Numbered from the stretch's first letter, positions 44,072 to 59,000 are shown. The stretch is DNA of 64,000 bases from Cyclina sinensis (GCA_012932295.1 JAAONU010000001.1:37293449-37357448); one strand, 5' to 3'. Notes: a model not told the origin generated them from the letters alone. Numbers and translations are program-made.

Positions 44072-47000
44072 ATGACAGACCTGTCAAACATGGAAGATAT
44101 TGCTTTACGCAAAGCAGAGATAAACACCAAGCTTGAAAAGGTTGCCAGTTTAAACTAGATAGTTAAGATCACATATGCTGCCTCTGAAATCTTGATTTTG
44201 TAGAGCAATCCTTTTGCTTTTTATTTAGGCTAGAGCCAAATAAAAGAAAGTTATAAAGTTATCCAAGGAAGAAAAGTCCATCTGTCATAGAACTCAAATT
44301 CTTGACCCACAGGATACTAGTATATTGCTTAACCATATGAGGTTGCCAGGCACTGGACAAAACGAGACAAAAATTTTATTTAAAGTCGGTGTTGCAGAAC
44401 AGTACTGGTTGGCAAGATAACCTCGACATGTAGATAACCCCGACACTTGTTTAATTTAATCGGTTAAACATTTTTTTTACTAACAATCAAGCACACCGTC
44501 GCCTACTTATATTAGAAAAGGGTATCCCCTGACGATCTGGTCAAAGACAGTAAGTTTTTTCATACGGACCATTTACTTTCTGTTTACAAAATCAACTAAA
44601 AACATCCAGGGGATGCCAAATATGCTGTGCATGCGCAATGCCCTATCAGCGAAGAGGCACTTAAAAGGTTCTATAGATATTGCACCACCAAATAGGCTAG
44701 CAGACAACAAGAAGAGACTAGCGCCTTTTCAAACAACTTTACTTATTCAAGTGAAAGATTCCACATTGATTTAACATGGATATTATTTGTTGTTATATCG
44801 GCAAAAGTAACTCGACGGCATTAATTAAGTCACGTTAACATGGTTAGGAACGCAAGCCATCTTTTGTTAAGTATTTAAAAAAATATGGTAAAAATATCAG
44901 TATAAGATAAGAAACATATATAAAATATCAATAAAAATGTTTTTTCTTGATTTCTAGCAGTTTCCGGCTTTAAACGTAAGGTGTCGTCATTATCTACTGT
45001 GATGGTGCAAAATAGCATGTTTTGGGTACCTCATTCAGGGCCTCATAGAAGTACCTGTTCTGTTTCTAAAAATAACTTTTTTCGGTGATGTGTAAAATTG
45101 ATTAGCTGAAGTTTGTTTAGGTAGGTTAAGAGAGTCAGTATGTATAAAAAGCAAAAGCAAACAACATGAAAACTTCAAAACATGCCAGAACTCATAGTAC
45201 AGTATAGGCAGGAAAAGAAGTTGACCTATGTCTGATTTAGACTTGTTTTAAAATAAGGTATACACAAATATATTTGTCCAGGGCCTTCCCCAGAGAATTT
45301 TCCAAGCGCAACTGTGAGGGGGTGGGTGCGGGAGGGGGTAATCCCCCTCTCGCATGTCAAAATTTTTTTAATCCTTGCAATGAAATGAATCATTTTGGGG
45401 TAAGTTTAATGGGAGTTTAAACAAACAAAAGGTGTTCAGTATTAACATATTTTTAATATCTTTCACCATCTTTTAAATAAATAATCATAAATAGGTGCAT
45501 AATAATATAATCAAAGGGTCTACAAATTTTTCTGAGTATGAGTTTGGGACAACTGACCATGGCAAAACAGAGTTGTCCCAAAATTAGTTTTTGAGTGAGA
45601 ATTATAAATAAATAGTTTTTTTCTGTCATCATATTCTAAAAAAAGAAACAAAAAATATATAGATACATGTATTTAGAAGGAAGGAAACCTTTATGATCTT
45701 ATGAAAACTTTCAACAGAAACTGCCTAGTATAGTCAGTATGGACTTTTAGCAGTAATAAGTTGAAGCTGAGCTGTGTACATCTTCTGAAGGCAATAAATG
45801 ACAGCAGTTTTCAAGAGGAAAAGAGACTTTCTTAATGACAAAGAAAAATAACTGGTACAAATGATCAAATCTTGACCATTCATCTTAATCAATAAATTAA
45901 ATTTTGTAAGGTTGCTGTGTCTCCAGGACGCAGTTTTCTCTGAACAAAGAGTAACAATACGACGGGGTCGCGAAAACAGGTGACAAACAGACTATCCGAG
46001 ATATTTTCACTAACATGGTGCCTATGAAATGTCAGAATTAATTTCAACATGGTTAGAAATCGGCTGTTTATTAAAGTGGGCTGTGTTTTTGGACAGTTGA
46101 CCTATATTTCTGACTGTCAAAATGAGGGTTGTCCAGGGCAAAAATTTTGTTTACAGTCCGTTGTCCGAGAAAAATTGTCCCCAGCGTCGGACTATATAAC
46201 TTATAATAGCTCAAACAACCGATTTTCAATCAAGAGCAATTAATGCCACGTGATCATAAAACATGTTTCTTTAAATTACTTCTTCAAAATATAGCCCATT
46301 ATTAGCAGTCACATGTTTATCCATACATCCTTTCATTACACTGAATTTATTGATCGACGGCTGCTGTGTATATTAAGTAACAATTCAGTGATACGCAGTC
46401 GTCTGCTGCTCTAAGAATTCAAGAGCCCTGCCTCTAAAATCAACGTGCAAGCCGAAATTCAAGCGCCCCGGTAACTTGGATCATGAAAATCAAGCGCCCC
46501 GCTGCCGGGGCACTAAAACGGCCTGGGGAATGCCCTGTTGTCTATAAGCAGGAAATATAAGCATTATAAAATGAAATCCTGGGATTTCTGCTGATCAAAA
46601 ACCTCAGGGGTTCTATGATCTTCCATAAAATAAAAACACATACAAAACTTGAGAAAGAAAAGTGGCAAAAAAATGTGGCAATTAAATAGTCTTAAGAAAA
46701 GTATCACCCCAAATCAGATTTGAAGGGAACAGATCAGCAACAACCTCAAACATAAACAGAACATATAAAACTAAACATAAATTTGAATTGAATCCAGGAA
46801 AGGAACTAAAAGCTAACAAAAGCAAAAGCAAACTAAACACAAAATTAAAGTACATGCTAGGAGAAGCAGCTTGCCCTACCTGATGTCTCTTCTACACTCT
46901 TCCCCCCTTATAACTCCATCGCCCAATTTAGCTATCTATTTGAGGTTATTTATTGTTGGTATTAGTTGCCCATATCACCAACGCCCCCTGAAGAGATTAG

Positions 47001-50000
47001 TTATTTTATGTTGTGGGGGTAGTGCAAGATACAGAAAGCATCCCGTTCCAGAGACACCCCTGGTTCTTTTGCATGCTCAGTGTATAACACTGATACATAG
47101 GGCCTCAGTTAACGTCTCGTCCGAAAAACTATTAGTAATGTTAGTGGAGGAGTGGGGGATCGAACTCGGGACCCCAGGTTTACCAGTCCAGCACCTTACC
47201 ACTGGACCACATTCATATGCTCCTGCCTTTTATAATTGACATCAGTAAAGTGAACCAATGGAGATTGTGGGACATAAACCCATGATCCCTTTGACATTAG
47301 TCCATAGCTCTGCCATAGCTTGGCCCTTGTCATGGTTCTACCAAACCATTCCACTGCAGTTTTAATGGGTCCAGTTAGCCCACAACACTGTCAGCTAGGA
47401 GTCAAGGATTATGACCTCAACATTGCCATAAAATTTGAGGATTAAGTCACTCATCTGGAGAGCTCTGCATTTGCACATATTTTACTTTAAAGCTGCAGAT
47501 ACACATTTGATAGCTAGTAGTACAATAAGTTATATATGTCATTCATTATGATTTCTAACAATTCATGCATGTATAAAACCAAGCCTGAAAAAAATGAAAA
47601 GATCAGCACATAGATGCACTAAAACAAATTATGCATAAATAACATATAATCTAATGCATAAAATAAAACTCAAAGAGCCGATATTTTTCATTCTGTCTAG
47701 TATAAAAAAAGATTACCTTTCTTTGGTGTTTAAATTAAGATTTGAGTATCATTTACATTTTGCTGCTAATACCTTTACACAGCTACCTGAGGAATTTAGT
47801 TTCTTTGTAGGGAAATAGTTAACCCTCCCACACTTGCTTTCAGTTACACTATAAGTAATTTGGGATGGGTGGTTGCAAGTTGCAGGCAAGCTATTAGTTG
47901 CTTCAAACAAGTTCAGGTTGTCTAGAAAGTATTTAGAAAGACATTTATATTTTGAAATGAAGTTAGGGTGTACTGATCCTTAGATCAGAGATGTAGTTTG
48001 AATTTACCAATTTGCTTTAAGGATCTTACTTGAAAAAAAAATGTTTCATGGTCGTGCTTTATTTTCTCTTAAACAGGAGATGAGCAACCTTGCACTACTG
48101 AAAGATTCCTTGAAGAAAAGCAACACAAACACAGAAAACATGCTTAGTATTCTCACTAGTTTTGAGAGTCGACTGAAGAAACTTGAACAAACCATTGTAC
48201 CAGTATATAATGAAACAGAGAATCTCAGAAGACGACAAGAGAGTATCCTTGGTGTATAGTATTTTGATACTAGAGGTATATAATGTTGAGAAATTGTCAT
48301 ATTTTGAGTTTTAGGTTCAGGTGGTAACTGCATTATGGGATTGCAGGTTGCTGTGTATTGCAAAGTAGTTGGCAGTTTTATTTCATGGTTGATCCTAAAC
48401 TGAGCTAGATTTGAAATGAGAAAACTGTTGCAGACAGATCAATGACATATCAACTCTGTGAAATATAGATTATAAAGGGACATCAAATGACTCTACAAGA
48501 AAGTGTTTCTGATGAATTTGTAGGATAGTAACCAACAGTTTTAAAACCCATACAAGAATATCGAAATAATTATTTAAAAAGATAAAAAATGTCAATTATT
48601 AATCTATTTTCCTGAACCAGCATTTAGATATAGAAAAGACAATGACAACACTAGACCATGTGCTAGGGTACTATCATATATCACAGGAGGCAGACATGAT
48701 GATTAAAGATGGGTAAATACATGACTGCATAATTGGTCTTTAAGCTCGTATAAGTGGTCTTTAGTTATGTATAAATGTTCCTAAATTGTGTGGATTCTCA
48801 TACAACTAACTGAACAAAATCTGTGTAACTACATGAAAAAAATTAAAAAGAAAGAAATTCAGGAGTTTGGTTTTAATCTTCAAAATGTGTTTCAGACATT
48901 CATGCCTCACTTTATAATTTACATATTGAAAAACTTCTGTTGAGTCAGGTTAAAAAGTAAATCAGAGAGCTTGTTCTTCAATGTTTTTTTTTAACTATAA
49001 AGAAGATGATGACAACACTAAAACCATGTTATTATATTCTATTTACATTGTAATAGAAGTAAATGTCATGAATTTCAGACCTGAAATGCATGGATTAGAT
49101 AGATATCTTCAACAGATGGACAAAATACTTGAAGCTCTGAACTATTTTAAGAAGAATAATCAGAACACAGTTGAATTGAGAGATGTGGTAAGGCCCAATG
49201 TCTTTGTAGGTAGTAGTAAGCTACATTAATTCTTGGACTTTGGTTGGGAGGGAGATGGTTAAAGCTTTACCTGTGACTTATTTGTGGTGCAGGCAGTCGA
49301 TGAGCTATCAGTGGAAGAACAGAAAACCTTGGAACTTTGGTCTCCAAGAGAAAAAGACTGTGCATCACCCGTTTACCTAGTGAGTCTTGAATGTCATTAA
49401 AAACCATGGCCTAGACCACTGAGCTAAAGAATTGATCAGCTAAGCTTAACACATTTGTCAGAGGTTGAATGCATACATATGCAGGTAGATGTGCACTTGA
49501 CTTTAATAGTTATCAGTTGCTTCGCACTTAGAAAAGGAACCAGGATGTAAAGATGCTTTTTACTAAGATGGGTGCATACAAAATGGGTTAGGGTTAGTTT
49601 AAAAAACACTTCTGTGTAAAGACTGCTTCAGAATAACTTATTATTTTGCTGGTTCATATCAGACTCTAAGGAATTTTAATGATTAGAAGAAATTCACCTG
49701 TTTTTATTTGATATCCAGTATGTAAATTTAAAAGCTGCGTTCAATAGTTTTAGATTTTGTTCTATAATGGTGACCATTGTTTAAGAAAAATATCATACAT
49801 ACTGTTGTTTATATTTGTGTAGGCTGCTCTGTTTGAACAAGGGAAGGACTGTTTACAGGCAGAGTTTCAGACATTGTTAGCCCGACATGGACGACCTGTA
49901 CCAGCTGTTAGTGTACTAGATCTCATAAGCGGAGACGAAGGTGAGTGTAGACTTTGTCTTACCTGTAGTGTTAAAGCACAAATCTTGTTGTTAAGACAAA

Positions 50001-53000
50001 ATTTAAATTCAAGTCGTTGAAATAATGGTTAAAAAAGTGTTTGGACTTGTTCCTTGCATGATTTCTTTTATGTTACTTGCAGACAGAAACTTTTTCATCC
50101 TTCATATTATTGTAGAAATGTTTCATTTAAACTGAATAGATTTTGATAAAAGTCTATAAAGATTGTGTTATAAGGATTTCATGCATTAACTTGGATCTGT
50201 CAGTCTTTTCCCATCACTTGTTTTTGAAAAATCTGAAAAGGATTCCATTGAGATAATGAAATTGACCAAGGTTTAATATTTGGCAAATGTCTTTGAATGT
50301 TTTTTAGAGTTACAAGGTGACACAGACATACAGATGGAGCATCTGCCTCAGAAGGTTATTGCAGATCTCAGTGACATAAGTAAATGGCTGATAACTAATG
50401 GAAACTGTACAGATTTCCTGAAAAGCTATATAACATTGAGATCAAGCATGCTGATTAAGTCATTAAGTGGGTAAGATATCTTCATATTTTCTTGGAAGGT
50501 TTTCTATCTCTATATTAAAGTGAAAAATGTATCGAGCATATTTTGAATTTAGCATTTTTTCCCTGTATAGATGTGACTTTGGTATTATTGAAACAGGGAA
50601 AGTAAATATCATGTTTTGATTCTTTCTGATGGTGTGTATATGTACTTCAGTTGAATTCATCTTTAAAATGACATGTACTAGTAGTATTCAGACTACAGCC
50701 AATCCGTTTGCCTGCATTATTCAAAATAACATTGACTGAGTTTATATGGAAAATAGATATTTTGTATTTGATATGATTATAAATACTTTGTTTACAGTTT
50801 AAAAGAGCATCTAAAGTCATCCAGCGGTACCAGCATGACATTGACTGCACCACATTCGCCAGCTCTAGTAAATCTTTTTTTCTTATAAACATTTCATATG
50901 TTAATTTCTGTTGATCCATCAATATTAAGAGAAAAAAGTCCAGAACACGGTTGCCAAGAGCAGGTGGTCTGTTGTTACAGGTTGTTGTTCTTTGGAGGTC
51001 AACTTTTGAAAAAACTAGTTACGTGTGTATGTCTAAAAGATGTGTTTGAAGGTGTCCATGGTGAGATTTGACCATGACAGTGTTTTGCATCATATTTGAA
51101 CAAGTTTTATGTAAAGGCTCATACAAAATAGTTATATATGTTGTGAAAATGTTTATTCATGCAGCAGTTTTAGCTTGGCTGTGTGATACACAGATTTTTT
51201 TTTATGTAACATTTAAGTGTTCATGTTTGTTTACAAGGTTTGTTTAGAGAATTTATCATCTCTGTAACTTTTATAAGTTCTGTACAATTATTATATATTT
51301 ATATATTATTTATTTAAGTGTATGCATTTGTTTACATTTGCAATGTTGATTTCCAGGGTGCAAAATTCAACAGGAACAAAGATACTCCTGGAAGAAAAAG
51401 CATAAAGAAATTTGCGTAAGTATACTAGATGTGTAAGTCCATGTTCATGTTACTTTTCAAGTAATTGTTACATATTGATACATCTATATTTACCTTGTTA
51501 AATTATGGTGGCTATAAAATAAATAAATTCCATTATAAGTTAGAAGCATTTGTTTTGCCTTTTTTGTTTATTGCTAGCTACAATGTAAAAAAACAAAAAA
51601 CAAAACAAACAGTAACTGTTGTTGAATGTTAATCTATTTTTCAATTATTTGAATACTATAGGAGAGGGTCTAGGTATGAATTGAGTTTGTTTTTTCTTCC
51701 CCACCCTGTGGTCCACTCCCAGCAGAACTCTAAATCAGTCCTCCCTGTACCATTATCAAAAATAATTCCTAAGGCCTTCCAAGCTTTTTTTAATTTAAAC
51801 CTGCCTACATTTGTTAACAGAAATAACGAGACAGTAATTAAAATTTTCAGCAGTATGTAAATTTGTCTGTAGTTCACCAAAAAAAAAAAAAAACAGCAAA
51901 AAAGAGCCTCAATACATTAATGACATAAAATACATTACATTGAAGTTAAGTAACTTAAAAATGAACAATGAAAGAATTTTTTAAACTAAAAATACCTGAA
52001 AAGAACCAAGAATTTCGGGGTTTAATTCTACATATATATTTCAGACATTTCTCAAAGAAAGCGTCTACAGCTTTGTTGAAATCTCCATTTGAAGCAGGTA
52101 AGTAGTTCTACTAATCATTGAGTGTGAATACTGTTAAGTGGCCTACAGTTATCTTTATATATATACTGTCTAGAGACTGAACAAACACTAAGGCAGGTGT
52201 GGTTGTAATGTCCTTGCCAGAGGACTTACCTCATGTTCAGGCTGGGGTTTGAACCAGGGCCTGATAGCAAATGACCTATTCACTGAGCTATCAAGATATG
52301 CATCGTGATAGAGGTTATGCTGAGAAAAAAATAATCTGTAGGTTTGAGGATGAGACATACCAGTAATCTTTCAATATGTTTTTTCCTGAGTAAAAAAAAG
52401 AGTAACATAAGGGGAGAGCAGACTGTGAGACATAATCTTTAAAAAAAATGGGGCTTCATTGCTGTAAATTTATTATTGTGATTTCTGTTTGATGTACAGG
52501 TCATCGTCGAACAGGGTCAGCTACAGGTGACTTCACTAAGGATGATCAGTGTGATGTTGATATTGATGTATACATCACTGAACTTACTGCACTCCTGAAG
52601 CTAATGCAGGTATGACAACACCTTCCATCCCTTTCCTTCTGTGCTGATTGGAGAATTTTGTTCTCTCTTTTCTCTACATCAGACTATAGTTATTGAATAA
52701 GGATCTTTTTTGAATGTATTTTGTAGCATTTTTTTAACCTTTCTGAGGTCTGTCAGTTCAGATTAGTTGTCATTTGGTCTTGAAGATCTCCAATCTAGTA
52801 CAGTTGTAAGCAAGTGCTTTGCAAACTATTCTTGTTGAGATTTCTGATAAAGTTTGTACATTTGTGGACCTTGAGTTATTACTTACAGGAAAAAATATTT
52901 GGAATGGCAGTTTAGTTGCTACCTAAAGCTTATTAGGTGAGTACAGTGTGATAAATTTGCATTTTCAGAGTGAACTTCAGTTACTAGGCCAGATTGTGCC

Positions 53001-56000
53001 AGAGAAATATCAGCGAGCAGTGTATGATAACATTGTACAGCCTGGGCTAGAAACTGTCGTCAATGAAGGGGAGGTAATTGCTCTGTACATACAACTCTCT
53101 TATCAAAATGAAATTAGTTATGCCTGACATTACAATGATTCTAGAAATTTAATGTTCAAAGATGATTAAAGTTGCATTTTTAATTCAGATTACTTCAATA
53201 TTCTATTATTAGAATTTAGTTTTTGATGACTCCTTTGATATACTGTACAAGGAAAAGGTATTTTAGAGTACGGCATTCTAACAGGGTGTTTAGGATTGAT
53301 TAATATCTCTGTACTCTGTATATTTCTTTTGAAGACTCTAGCAGCACATTCCAGAAAGAGCATTGGTCGGCATGAATTCAGCTCTGTACTGTCAATATTC
53401 CCTGTAGTAAAACATCTAAGGTCAATAAAACCTGAGTTTGATCGAAATTTAGAGGTAAGGCATGCATTTGAATGAAACCTTTGATAATATACAGAATACT
53501 TTACTGTCATTGTTTACTTATCATGTCATTAAGTTAAAAGGATCTTTCGTGTAATTTTCTAGCTGAATGGATTGTAAAGTGTAAACTTTTTAAGTAGTCC
53601 AGTTCCTTGCATACCACCAACAGATCAAAGTTTAAATAAATCTTTTGAAGGTTTTATTCTTAAAAAATAAAGTAGTAAAGATTTTTTTTTCATTTAGCAT
53701 GCACAGATAATGTATTCCCTTCAGAGTAAACAAAAAGATACTAAAGTTTTATCTTACTATTTTTAGGGTTGTCAGGCACCAACAAGAGCTAAACTTGCAT
53801 CACTATTGTCAACATTGGGAAGCACTGTAAGTAGAATCAAGTGAAACAACTGAAGAAAAAAATTTCACGAAAAACTACTTCATTTTTTCAGTTTGTGTTG
53901 AAGTTGGGGTTTCAAAATGGGATTGGACAGAATATGCCTGCAATATATTGACACAAATGAGGTAGCCGTAAGTGGAGATATTATTCAGGCTCAGGTCTTT
54001 ATTTTCTGTTACTGTATTTATATGAACTGTTTGTACATTTCTATGGTTGATTTGTAATTATCTGTCTTGTATGTTAAAAGATACTGAATTTAAAGTACAG
54101 AATAACTCAGTGCTACATGAGTGAACTCGCAGTAAGAAAAAATGTTCACCAGTGACATTGTTACATGAGAATGGTTTTATTTCCATGATTTCTGCCATAG
54201 CAGACTCAATAAAGATGTTAATGGTATGCTTTGTTACAACACTACATGCTAGATATTTACATTTTTTGATTTCAGGGAGCTAAAGCACTGGAAGAGTTTA
54301 TAGATAATATAAAGAATGATCCAGACAAAGCTTCCAACATGCCTAGAGATGGTACAGTACACGAACTCACAAACCATGTAGGTCACTTATTGAATTCCAT
54401 TGACAGATTATTCACAGTATTGAAATGATAGTCATGATAGTCAGCTTTGGGATCAAAAGGCTATCCAATTTTAGCGCATTTTTGTTGTTGTTTTGAATGA
54501 AGGAATGAAAATAAAGAAAAATGTCACATTACTTAAGGAGGGGAATAAACAAAAAATCAAGTGGGAAAATATTGGCCTTGTGTCTTGAAGTCTACTTTTG
54601 TTTTCAGCACTTAATACCATAAACTTGTATAAAACTTTGCCAATGATGTTTTTGCAGATCAGTGGTTCAGTGGTTATATGCTGGAATGTTAATCTAGGGG
54701 ACATACATTTGATATCCTGCAACTGTCTTTCAGATGAGACATTAATCTGTGGTCCCATATATCAGTGCTATATGCTGAGCATTGGAAAATACCAGGGGTG
54801 TCTCTGGAATGGGATGCTTTCTGTATCTTGCTTTACCTCCAACAACAAAAATAACTAAACTCTGTAGGGGGTGTTGGTCATAATCGGCAACAAGTACTTA
54901 TGATAAATAAACTCAATTAGCTAGATTGCATGGTCATTCATTCGAAGCCAGTGATATGCATACAGTTGCTATTAATAGATTTCATTGACTGTTACAGACA
55001 ATGGTGTTTATGGAACAGTTACAAGATTATGTGGAGACAGCTGGGGCTATGTTACTTATGCATGGTTAGTATTATCTCTAACTACATGTTTACAGCAGTA
55101 AAATGGTCATTAACATGTTCAAAGATATCTGCCTTGTAATTTAAGGGTCAAAGGTCACTGCTTTACTTGTTCTGATACATTTTGTTGTAGCTGTGGGAGA
55201 CGAAAATATATTCATCTAAAAGTGTTCTTTGAAAGATTAGAAAAAGGGTGTAAATGAACTGTTAAACATCGATTGCCATGAGCATTTAAATGTTTTCAAA
55301 ACAAAGGACTCTTCCAGGTTTGACAAAGAAAGGATTCACCTTAAACTTACACTTTCACCATAAAAGAGAAGGTCAGTCTGTTGAAGGTAACAATGAAACA
55401 CGGCAGGTATTTTGGTGAATTTAGCAGGCTAACTAGTTTGTTTGTCAGTTTGATTACAACAAGTTTGTTTGTCAGTTTGATTACAAGTTTGTTTGTCAGT
55501 TTGATTAGTTTAATACACATGCAGTGTGTTTATAGTGTTACACATGTATTGATTTTTGCTGATGTGTGTTTGTTGTGACCCTTACTTTCTGAATGTGAAG
55601 TAGTGTATGATATGTAAGTAACCCCAAACTGGGGACATAAAGTTACCAGTAATTTCATTGGCTTGTTAGCATTTCACTTTTAAATTTACTTTGGTATTTA
55701 CATTTTTATTTGATAATTTTGCTGAAATGTAATGTCTAGTCAGTTTACATCTTTTGGTATATAAGTAAAAAATGTAATGCAGATGATTGCAACAAGTATA
55801 TTGAAGTGTAAGAGAATAGAAATATTAACTTGTTATTTTAAATAATACAGTTCTTCAAAATGCCAAAACACCCGGTAAGGTTAAATAAAAAAAAAATGCT
55901 AGAATTTTGTCTACCATACAATTCCTTTTTGCAGTAATGTCAGATGTCAAGTCTGATGTGTAATATTTAAAAGAAATCATGTATCTTAAATGTACATGTG

Positions 56001-59000
56001 TGAGTTACATATATAATAGGCTTTAAGAAAATTGTAGAAGTTTGTTTAAATATGTACTCTGACACTTAAAGACAAAAATCTAGCATTTCATGTACCATGC
56101 AATAACTTGGCTAATGCCCTGCCAACCCTTCCTGATAATGCTATAGATAAACCATTGATAAACCAATGATAATGTTTTTAAACCTTTGCCTTGGACACAT
56201 TTCCCAATGGACAACACCTGTAGTTTGTATTTTGTATTTCTCAAGACAAGACATTATCATTTTTATATGCATATTATGTTATGGTCCAGGGCATCAGTCC
56301 GTCCGTCTGTTAGCAATTTGGTTTCTGGAGGATAACTTAAGTACTCTTTGGCCTACAGTCTTTTACCTTCATGTGGTTATTGCCCACATTGAGTGGATGA
56401 TCCCTATTGATTTTGGAGTCAGTAGCTCAAAGGTCAAGGTCACATAGACCTTAACATTGAAAACCATTTCTGCCATGTAACTTGACAATCATTTGTTATA
56501 GAGACTTCAAACTTAATAATATCTTTGATTGCTTACATTGAGTGGATGAGCACTATACATTTTGGGGTCAGTATGTCAAAGGTCAAGGTCACAGTGACCT
56601 AAATGTGTAGAATCAATTTACACTCTGTAACTTGACAACCATTTGTCTTAGAGACTTCAAAACTCATATAATGGTTGTACACATTGAGTGAATGACCCCT
56701 ATTGATTTTGGGATCAGTAGCTCAAAGGTCAAGGTCACAGTGACCTTAACATTGAAAACCATTTCCGCCATGTAACTTGACAATCATTTGTTGTAGAGAT
56801 TTCAAACTTTATACAGTTATTGCACACATTGAGTTGATGACCCCTATAAATTTTGGGGTCAGTATGTGAAAGGTCAAGGTCACAGTGACCTTAATGTTTA
56901 GAATCATTTATAGTCTGTAACTCAACAACCATTTTTCATAGAGACTTCAAAATTCATATAATGGTTGCACATATTGAATGAATGACCCTTATTGATTTTG
57001 GGGTCAGTAGGTCAAAGGTAAAAAAATTCAAAATTTAAAGCAAATCATTTACATTTAAAGCCTAAGGTTTCCTCCCTTGTATCACAAATGCATCATACTT
57101 AGAGAAAACACCCTTTGGGCATATAATGCTCCGCACAGCGGTGCTCTTGTTGTACTTTTTGGTTCATTTTTACAATGAAAATTTAAAAAGATGAAATGAA
57201 CTGCAGTCAGGTAAAATCTCTGCTGTGTACTAACAATGGAAAGACAAACAGGGAGGTTGTGGGAAATCATGTACAAGTCAGATAAGTAATAAATGATTAT
57301 GTCCTTTGCCAATGACTTTTTGCAAGGAATGTCCCATTTCCCCAGAATGTTTTATCCCAAATTTTACAGACATTTCAATGTAAATACAACTCTCTAAAAC
57401 CAAGTATCTTGCTATTGATGCACAAATTTCCCTTTTTTTTAAATCCCAAACCATTTTTTCACATATACTCTCACCAAAGTTAATCTCAGTCCATAGTTCT
57501 CTTGAAGCAGTATTTATCTCATGTACTTTAAAAGAAAGACAACATGCTTTAAACGTACATGTTAGATGATTAACCTCTAAGGCAGACCAGCTTAGTGCTT
57601 GTAAGATGATGTATGCTTGATTCTGTGTTAAATGTTTTATTAAGTGAAGGGATTTAGTAAAGGCTGTTGCTGCCCACAAAATTATAAGGCTGATTATAAA
57701 TGTCTAAGGGCTAAGATATGATTATTTAAATGTGTATTTTGTATTGACCGTTCTGTCTTTGAAGGGAGTGATAACAAGAACATACAGGCTCTAGTTTTCT
57801 GTTTTGGATCAATTTTTGAACAACACATGGGTAAATTACATCGTCTGAAACACTATTATTTATAATAATATAATTCTGTTTTTTTTTTCACTGGATTTTT
57901 TTACCAATTAAAAATGCTTTGAAACAACTACTTCTATGTTAAGTTCCCACATAAACAGCATGCATCTTCTTGTTCACAACTTTGACATGATGATACTTTT
58001 TTTCAATTTCTTATCATAGATATGAGCTATGTGACAATATTACCAGCATAGTAGTGAGATTTCACATTTTAACTGGTTTGAGCAACTCACACTCTCAAAT
58101 TTTTTACCAATTCTATGGTTTTCTGATGATGGGAAGTTTTACTGGTCATGTATATATTGATCCCAGTGTAGTGATATGAAATAATTAAGTTGACTGAAAA
58201 TGACATCACTAATCAGAAAATGATGTCATAGCAACCAAACTGAATGTATCAGAATAACTTACAGAATCCAGAAAAAAAACACTCATGATGTCTTTTGATG
58301 TGTAAAACAGGGACATCATTAAGTGTATAAAAATGTCTCATTTTCTCAGTGACATCATTAACCACTCTGTTGGTAGTCTTGTCATAGTTCATATACTGTA
58401 TGTATTAACTATATGTGAAACCTTTTTCATATTTTCAAACTTAAAGCAAGCTGATGTTTTAACTTTGATTGTTGGTAAAATATAATCATGTTGGGTTTAG
58501 TGAATTTAATGAAAAAGTTTCTTTAAAGGTTCTTTTCACGAATAATTTTCATGTCTTGGAAATTTATGTTGAAATGAATGATTTCATCACATGTTGTAGA
58601 TTTAAAGTATCATTTTAATTATTTATCCTTGTCTCAAAGTTTCTGCAAATTAGGTTATATGAACCTGTTGTGGGCAGACATATTTCGTGGAAACATCTTG
58701 AATTATAGGCGTCATTTATCACAATAGACCATGGAAACAATATCTGATGCAAGTTGTAAAATTATAGCTAAAAAAAGTAAAAAAAAATGACCAGAAAAAT
58801 ACATCCTTTTCCTGTAATAACATCTGAAGAAAATTATCTTTATTTCTATTACCTCATTGTATAGAGTTCCTCAATTTATTGATGGATTTTCTTCCCTGTG
58901 TAGAAAAAAAAATTTAAAGAATGGAGTCATGTAAAAATTATATTGGTCTTGTATCTCACTTTGCTGTCTCAGAATATTTGTAATATGTCTCTGTCATGAA

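Noticed and set aside
48981..49229. 82-codon plus-strand ORF
   Set aside because: It overlaps EXOC7 exon 49079-49187 in the same frame but runs into intron on both sides; only the exon part is coding.
57762..57800. Extra EXOC7 exon after an AG at about 57764
   Set aside because: No matching donor, and the protein is already continuous through the 24-nt microexon to 59374.
58720..58745. X-box-like CCATGGAAAC in an EXOC7 intron
   Set aside because: Only one half-site is good, and EXOC7 is not an expected RFX target.
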